This document shows positions 7,279 through 10,967 of a DNA stretch of 10,967 nt, in pieces (the stretch's first letter is position 1; each line of letters begins with the position of its first letter). The translations under genes were made by a program, and so were the position numbers. The DNA comes from JAZDGX01 sp043806645 (GTDB taxonomy: Bacteria; Eisenbacteria; RBG-16-71-46; CAIMUX01; WJJG01). The DNA is taken from the NCBI GenBank assembly GCA_043806645.1, contig JAZDGX010000119.1, forward strand, positions 1-10,967, written 5' to 3'. The notes below the pieces were generated by a model that saw only the letters and a list, made by a program, of their open reading frames with translations, ran no database searches and was not told the DNA's origin.

Positions 7279-9918
7279 CTAGAGGGAGCCCACGAGGATG
7301 CGGAAATGGACCTCGACCCGGGCTTTGGCGCAGGCCACCACCCAGTCGTCGGCGGCACCGTCGCCGTCTACGTCGTCACAGCAGTAGCAGTCGCATCTGT
7401 TGCTGCCGGCAAGGAAGGCCAACAGCAGGCCGTCGATGGGTTGGGTGGGCTGCGAACCATACTCGTCCAGGGTGAGACTGCCGTAGTCGGTGATGCCGCA
7501 ATCGCAGGGCGCGAAGCTGGGCAGGCCTTGGATCGCGAAGATCATGGGGCTGTCGTAGCCGTATTCCGGATTGTGGCACAGGTAGTGGTAGGTCGAGTAG
7601 CTCGCCCCGGCCTTGGGGTAGTAGCCGCTGCAGCCGACCACCATGGCGCCTCCCAGATCGTGGTCGCCTCTACTCGTCAGGACCGCGGGATCGATGAGGA
7701 TGTCGACGACTTCTTCCAGGCCGGCCGTCGTGCCCCGCACTTCGAGCAGCTCGCGAGGCATTCCGCTCGGGCAGGGCCAGTCGGGCTGCAGCCGGCGACC
7801 CCCGGCGAGAGTGGCCGTGAAGCTCTCCTGGATTTCGTAGGTGCCGTCGTTGTTCAGATCCAGGTACACCCAGCCCTCCATCATGCCCTTGGGTCTCATC
7901 AAGAGGTCCCGCGGGGCGCTGACGGCCTGATCCTGAGTCACCGTCACCTGGAGGGAATCCGCGAAGTAGTCGCCGTGGGTGGCCACGAGTTTCCACGTTC
8001 CCGACCCGAGACTGATGTAGTAGTCGCCATCGTTGATCGTATAGGAATACTGGCGGTGCTCGCCCCCGACTTCCCTGGCCTGCAGGACCAGCGGCTTCAC
8101 GAACCGTGGATCGGGCGCACCGTGGCGCTGGAGGATCTCGTCCACCACCAGGCCGGCCGCCGTGCCTGAAGTACGGTCGAGTTCGATCAAGGCCCCGGTG
8201 ACGGTTTGATCCTTGAGTACCGTGACGGCGAGCGTGGCCGTGAAGTAGCCCGGCTTGCTCGCGCGAACCGTCTTCGCCCCGGCAAGAATGTTGGAGAAGT
8301 AGTACCCGCCGGAGGAGGTCGTGAAATCCTGATGCGCGGGATGCAGCGGGTTGTCGTCGTCGCCGAGGATGTCGACCGTGACCCCTTCGATGGGTAGCCC
8401 CGTGTCCCTGTCGTGGACACTCCCCTGAATGTTTCCGACATCGATGTCTTCCGCCACCTCGTGATAGATCTTGAAGGTCGTGCGGAAGCGCGTGGAGATG
8501 AACCCGTACGCGGTCTTGATCGCCGAGGTCATCGAGTCCCCGATCAGCGCCACGCGCGCCGGAAGGATGACCCAGTAGACCAGGCGCGCGAAGGCCTTGT
8601 CGCTGAGCGAGAGCCCGATGGCTTCCAGGTAGGCCGCCCGAAACTCGTTGTTGTTGACGACGGTGGAGACGCCCTCCCTGGCAAGGAACCACACGAGACC
8701 GGAGTAGTTACCGGCACGGATATACTCCCGCGAGCGGTCGCCGATCTTCCCGTACTTGAGGAAGTCCAGGACGAGCTTCACGTTGCGATTGGCGATCTCG
8801 GCGCTCAGGAAGGTCTTCGATGTGTTGGTGAGAACCGAGATCAACTGGGGGACGAATTCGAAGAGCACCGTCGCCCCGCCCGCCAGCAGCACATAGTCCT
8901 TCTCGACATTGCTGAGGTTCTCATAGAGGTTGTCCGGCTCGTCCGACCAGCCCAGGCCGTAGACGTAGACCGTGGCCGTGTCGGTCGGGAGCTCGTCGAA
9001 GTCGATCGCGAATCGGCGCTGCGACGGCGCCCACATTCGCCCCCTCAGGATGTCGAGCAGGCTGTGGTTGGGAAAGGCATAGAAGTCCTCTTGCGGAGTG
9101 AGGCAGTAGGCCCACCGGCCGCGGGCATTGGTGAGCTTGAAGTCATCCTGACCCAGGGAGGTGATCTGATGTCCGCTCACCGTGCCGCTGGGATCGATCA
9201 CGATCGCCTGGGTGGATGCATTTGCAGGACTCCCCGCTTCGGGGTGCTCGTCCGCGCCGGAGTATCTGCGCGAAACCAGCGACGGATAGGCGTGGATGTA
9301 GGCATCCACGACGCGAGTGAGCAACTCATCGATCTCCGCGTCCTCCTGCGCGAGGGCCGTGGGATCGGAGGCCAGTTTCGCGTCGAGCGCCTCTTGCAGG
9401 TCGTCGATCTCCGGCAGGGTGCCCAGGACGGAGAGCACCTCACCCGCTTCATCCGGATCGTTGACGCACACGAAGGGGCACAGGAAGGCGAGCGCCCGGG
9501 CGGTCGAGGACGCATCCAGGGCGATCTCGGTTTCGTGCTGCGGATCGGCCACGATGCCCATGAGCATCGGGATCGAGTCTTGTCCGTAGGCGACGGCGAG
9601 ACCGGGCGCTCCCCGATTGCCCTGAATGGTGAAATCGCCGGAGGCATCGAGTGCGCTTTCATGATCGCCGAATGCGATCGTGAGGCCTTCGGGATCGACG
9701 CCGGCAGCGGGGAATTCCGTCGCACCGTTCATCGAGACGATCGTCTCCTCGGGCGCCGTGTTGGCGGTGTCCCGCGAGCAGGAGACGGCGAGGACCACCG
9801 CGGCGAGGATGGAGGCAATGAGGAGGGCCGTGAGGACCGTCGTCCTTGAATCCACCGTCCCTCGTCCCGGCTGAGACGATGCGTGCTTGGCGGTCTTGCC
9901 CGTGATGGATCGGGACAT
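7279..9918 (-). CDS. Lipoprotein with carboxypeptidase-regulatory-like domain and cysteine-rich EF-hand-like C-terminus
   Basis: The product is 879 residues. The ATG at 9918 is preferred over an in-frame start at 9972 because GGGAGGG lies 8 nt before it. A 26-residue polar, basic lead precedes a hydrophobic helix and lipobox AVSC (Cys47). Residues 50-490 are not assigned; they include hydrophobic stretches at roughly 340-360 and 450-465 that could be buried helices. Residues 493-571 fit a CarboxypepD_reg-like beta-sandwich ('GNIQGSVHDRDTGLPIEGVT', 'SGGYYFSNI', 'KTVRASKPGYF'). A second, diverged sandwich spans about 584-678. EF-hand-like loops are DLNNDGTYE (about 687-695) and DVDGDGAADD (849-858), the latter directly after the cluster CDCYCC (842-847). 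These suggest calcium binding and disulfides outside the cytoplasm. Probably its own transcription unit, because a repeat array and a promoter candidate separate it from the next gene. Function unknown. Confidence 0.88.
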   Translation of the reverse strand: MSRSITGKTAKHASSQPGRGTVDSRTTVLTALLIASILAAVVLAVSCSRDTANTAPEETIVSMNGATEFPAAGVDPEGLTIAFGDHESALDASGDFTIQGNRGAPGLAVAYGQDSIPMLMGIVADPQHETEIALDASSTARALAFLCPFVCVNDPDEAGEVLSVLGTLPEIDDLQEALDAKLASDPTALAQEDAEIDELLTRVVDAYIHAYPSLVSRRYSGADEHPEAGSPANASTQAIVIDPSGTVSGHQITSLGQDDFKLTNARGRWAYCLTPQEDFYAFPNHSLLDILRGRMWAPSQRRFAIDFDELPTDTATVYVYGLGWSDEPDNLYENLSNVEKDYVLLAGGATVLFEFVPQLISVLTNTSKTFLSAEIANRNVKLVLDFLKYGKIGDRSREYIRAGNYSGLVWFLAREGVSTVVNNNEFRAAYLEAIGLSLSDKAFARLVYWVILPARVALIGDSMTSAIKTAYGFISTRFRTTFKIYHEVAEDIDVGNIQGSVHDRDTGLPIEGVTVDILGDDDNPLHPAHQDFTTSSGGYYFSNILAGAKTVRASKPGYFTATLAVTVLKDQTVTGALIELDRTSGTAAGLVVDEILQRHGAPDPRFVKPLVLQAREVGGEHRQYSYTINDGDYYISLGSGTWKLVATHGDYFADSLQVTVTQDQAVSAPRDLLMRPKGMMEGWVYLDLNNDGTYEIQESFTATLAGGRRLQPDWPCPSGMPRELLEVRGTTAGLEEVVDILIDPAVLTSRGDHDLGGAMVVGCSGYYPKAGASYSTYHYLCHNPEYGYDSPMIFAIQGLPSFAPCDCGITDYGSLTLDEYGSQPTQPIDGLLLAFLAGSNRCDCYCCDDVDGDGAADDWVVACAKARVEVHFRILVGSL

Positions 9919-9926
9919 GGTCGCAT

Positions 9927-9933
9927 CCCTCCC
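9927..9933 (-). promoter_or_regulatory. Ribosome binding site setting the lipoprotein start at 9918
   Basis: The minus strand has GGGAGGG with an 8-nt spacer to the ATG at 9918. The longer in-frame alternative from 9972 would place this motif inside the coding region and add 18 polar residues before an already complete lipoprotein signal. Confidence 0.65.
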
Positions 9934-10024
9934 TTGGCCACCGTGACGGATGGGGTGGCCTATTACAGCCATCGTCCTTGCGCCGGCCTTCCTTTAATAA
10001 TGACTCCATCAAGGGCGCCTCCGC

Positions 10025-10046
10025 GATCCGGGCCCGACCCCGGATC
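10025..10046. repeat. Perfect 8-bp inverted repeat, possible operator or hairpin
   Basis: The arms GATCCGGG (10025-10032) and CCCGGATC (10039-10046) are perfect reverse complements around a 6-nt loop. No T-tract follows on either strand, so it is not a typical terminator. Its position between divergent genes would suit a dimeric regulator site, or a hairpin in the MATE leader. Confidence 0.45.
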
Positions 10047-10258
10047 TGGAGCGGGCAGGTCGGAGGGGCCGCGGGTGCCACACGCGGGCGCCATTCGGGG
10101 TCGCCTCCGGGAGGTCGGATGGCGTATGCTCCGCGGCGGCGGGCGCGCTGGAGGAGCCTCCCGGTGAGAAGCTGGGGGGTTCTTCATGTCATGCGCAGGA
10201 TGGCCGCGGGTCCCTCGCGCTGGAGCGGGAAAGACTGCCGGCAGGGAGCAGGTGCACG

Positions 10259-10967
10259 ATGAAGGCCACGGCGCTGGATGCGCGGGGAACACCCGCCCCG
10301 GGCGGAATGCGCGAACTGCTCGCCGTCGCGCTGCCGATGATCATCTCGAACTCCTGCGAAACGCTCATGATGTTCACGAGCCGGGTCTTCCTCTCCTGGG
10401 TCCGCCCGGAGTTCATGAGCGCGGCCATGGCCGGTGGTCTGACCAGCTACATGTTCACCACCTTCTTCGTCGGCCTGACCGGCTATTCGACCGCCCTGGT
10501 GGCGCAGCACCTCGGCGCGGGGCAGCCACGCCGCTGTGCGGCCGTGACCGCGCAGGCGCTGATCATTTCGCTGCTCGCTTATCCCATCCTGCTCCTCTGC
10601 CTCCCCCTGGGGCACCGCATGTTCGCCGCCACGCACATCTCCCCGGAGCAGCTGGGACCCCAGCGGGAGTATTTCAACATTCTCGTTTATGGCGCGCCGC
10701 TGCTGCTCCTGCGCACCAGCTTGAGCGGGTTCTTCAGCGGTTTGGGGCGGACGCGGGTGGTGATGGTCTCTACGGGTCTCGCCATGGCGGTCGGGGTGGT
10801 TGCAAACTACGTGCTGATCTTCGGACATTTCGGCCTTCCGGCGCTGGGGATCCGGGGCGCGGCGTTTGCCACGCTTATCGGAAGCGCGACCGGACTGGCC
10901 GCTCTGCTGGTCGCGTATTTCAGGCCCGCCAACCAGCGCGAGTTCGGCGTGCGGGAAGGGCTGCGCC
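10259..10967 (+). CDS. MATE family multidrug/toxin efflux transporter (N-terminal part)
   Basis: The first 236 codons of an inner-membrane MATE exporter are present; the gene runs off the right edge (full members have about 450 residues and 12 transmembrane helices). The ATG at 10259 follows an AGGGAG motif by 10 nt; an internal ATG at 10307 is a less likely alternative. Family hallmarks in order: 'RELLAVALPMIISNS' (first helix), 'TALVAQHLGAGQPRR' (about 78-92), 'SGFFSGLGRTRVVM' (about 157-170), and 'ANYVLIFGHFGLPALGIRGA' (about 181-200), followed by an AFATLIG helix. These match the conserved helix and loop motifs of NorM-like MATE proteins, which export cationic compounds using Na+ or H+ gradients. 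Substrate cannot be read from this part. It is divergent from the envelope genes and no functional link is evident. Confidence 0.93.
   Translation, partial: MKATALDARGTPAPGGMRELLAVALPMIISNSCETLMMFTSRVFLSWVRPEFMSAAMAGGLTSYMFTTFFVGLTGYSTALVAQHLGAGQPRRCAAVTAQALIISLLAYPILLLCLPLGHRMFAATHISPEQLGPQREYFNILVYGAPLLLLRTSLSGFFSGLGRTRVVMVSTGLAMAVGVVANYVLIFGHFGLPALGIRGAAFATLIGSATGLAALLVAYFRPANQREFGVREGLR

Larger units (their letters stand above)
9919..10258. other. Divergent intergenic region between the lipoprotein and MATE genes
   Basis: These 340 bases hold no gene I can support. They contain an AT-rich island (about 9991-10003, TTTAATAAT) in otherwise very GC-rich DNA, a perfect inverted repeat (10025-10046), and two small stems built from CCTCC/GGAGG (10104-10114 and 10150-10161). 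Promoters for both divergent genes should lie here. -10-like hexamers occur on the minus strand (TGTAAT near 9963 and TATTAA at 9994-9999), but neither has a good -35 at standard spacing, so none is called. Confidence 0.6.

Noticed and set aside
8413..9849. A 478-codon plus-strand frame
   Set aside because: It is antisense to the 879-residue lipoprotein, with no plausible ribosome site or recognisable domain.
9958..10003. Promoter for the 879-residue lipoprotein gene in the AT-rich island
   Set aside because: -10-like hexamers exist (TGTAAT, TATTAA), but no acceptable -35 lies 16-18 nt upstream of either.
10184..10828. A 214-codon minus-strand frame
   Set aside because: It is antisense to the MATE gene, whose conserved motifs are clear. 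The minus product is Gln/His/Glu/Arg-rich without any family pattern.

Overview
The window is GC-rich bacterial chromosome with dense, mostly minus-strand coding and no recognisable mobile element, CRISPR array or RNA gene. The proteins point to a Gram-negative (diderm) envelope: three lipobox lipoproteins, an outer-membrane beta-barrel and a MATE transporter. The large lipoprotein carries an FN3 variant rich in a 'W-APGDD...GLxxGQTYYFALKTSDD' pattern, cysteine-bearing choice-of-anchor-D repeats and a beta-propeller-like tail. I associate that mix with little-cultured FCB-type lineages such as Eisenbacteria or Krumholzibacteriota. This is an inference from style; no marker gene is present.

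Layout: (1) <1-3021 minus, a very large FN3/ASH/propeller lipoprotein cut by the window's left edge. (2) 3077-4213 minus, an outer-membrane beta-barrel protein. (3) 4210-5907 minus, a TPR/CsgG lipoprotein whose CsgG-like domain is interrupted by a peptidoglycan-binding domain. (4) 5925-7091 minus, a second CsgG-like periplasmic protein. Genes 4 to 1 run in that transcription order with gaps of 17, -4 (ATGA overlap) and 55 nt, so they look like one operon. A TTGCCC-17-TATCCT promoter candidate lies at 7188-7216. (5) 7221-7278, a degenerate CCGTCCG-type repeat array. (6) 7279-9918 minus, a separate 879-residue lipoprotein with carboxypeptidase-regulatory-like beta-sandwich and EF-hand-like motifs. 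(7) 9919-10258, a divergent intergenic region with an 8-bp perfect inverted repeat. (8) 10259->10967 plus, the N-terminal part of a MATE exporter.

How the genes may work together (inference): the four-gene operon looks like a cell-envelope module. It has two CsgG-fold proteins in the periplasm, one lipid-anchored and potentially bound to peptidoglycan, an outer-membrane barrel, and a long lipid-anchored adhesin-like or scaffold protein. Both CsgG-like domains lack the long transmembrane hairpin insertions of the E. coli curli pore, so a structural, LpoB- or FlgO-like role fits better than a type VIII secretion channel. No substrate or phenotype can be read from the sequence.
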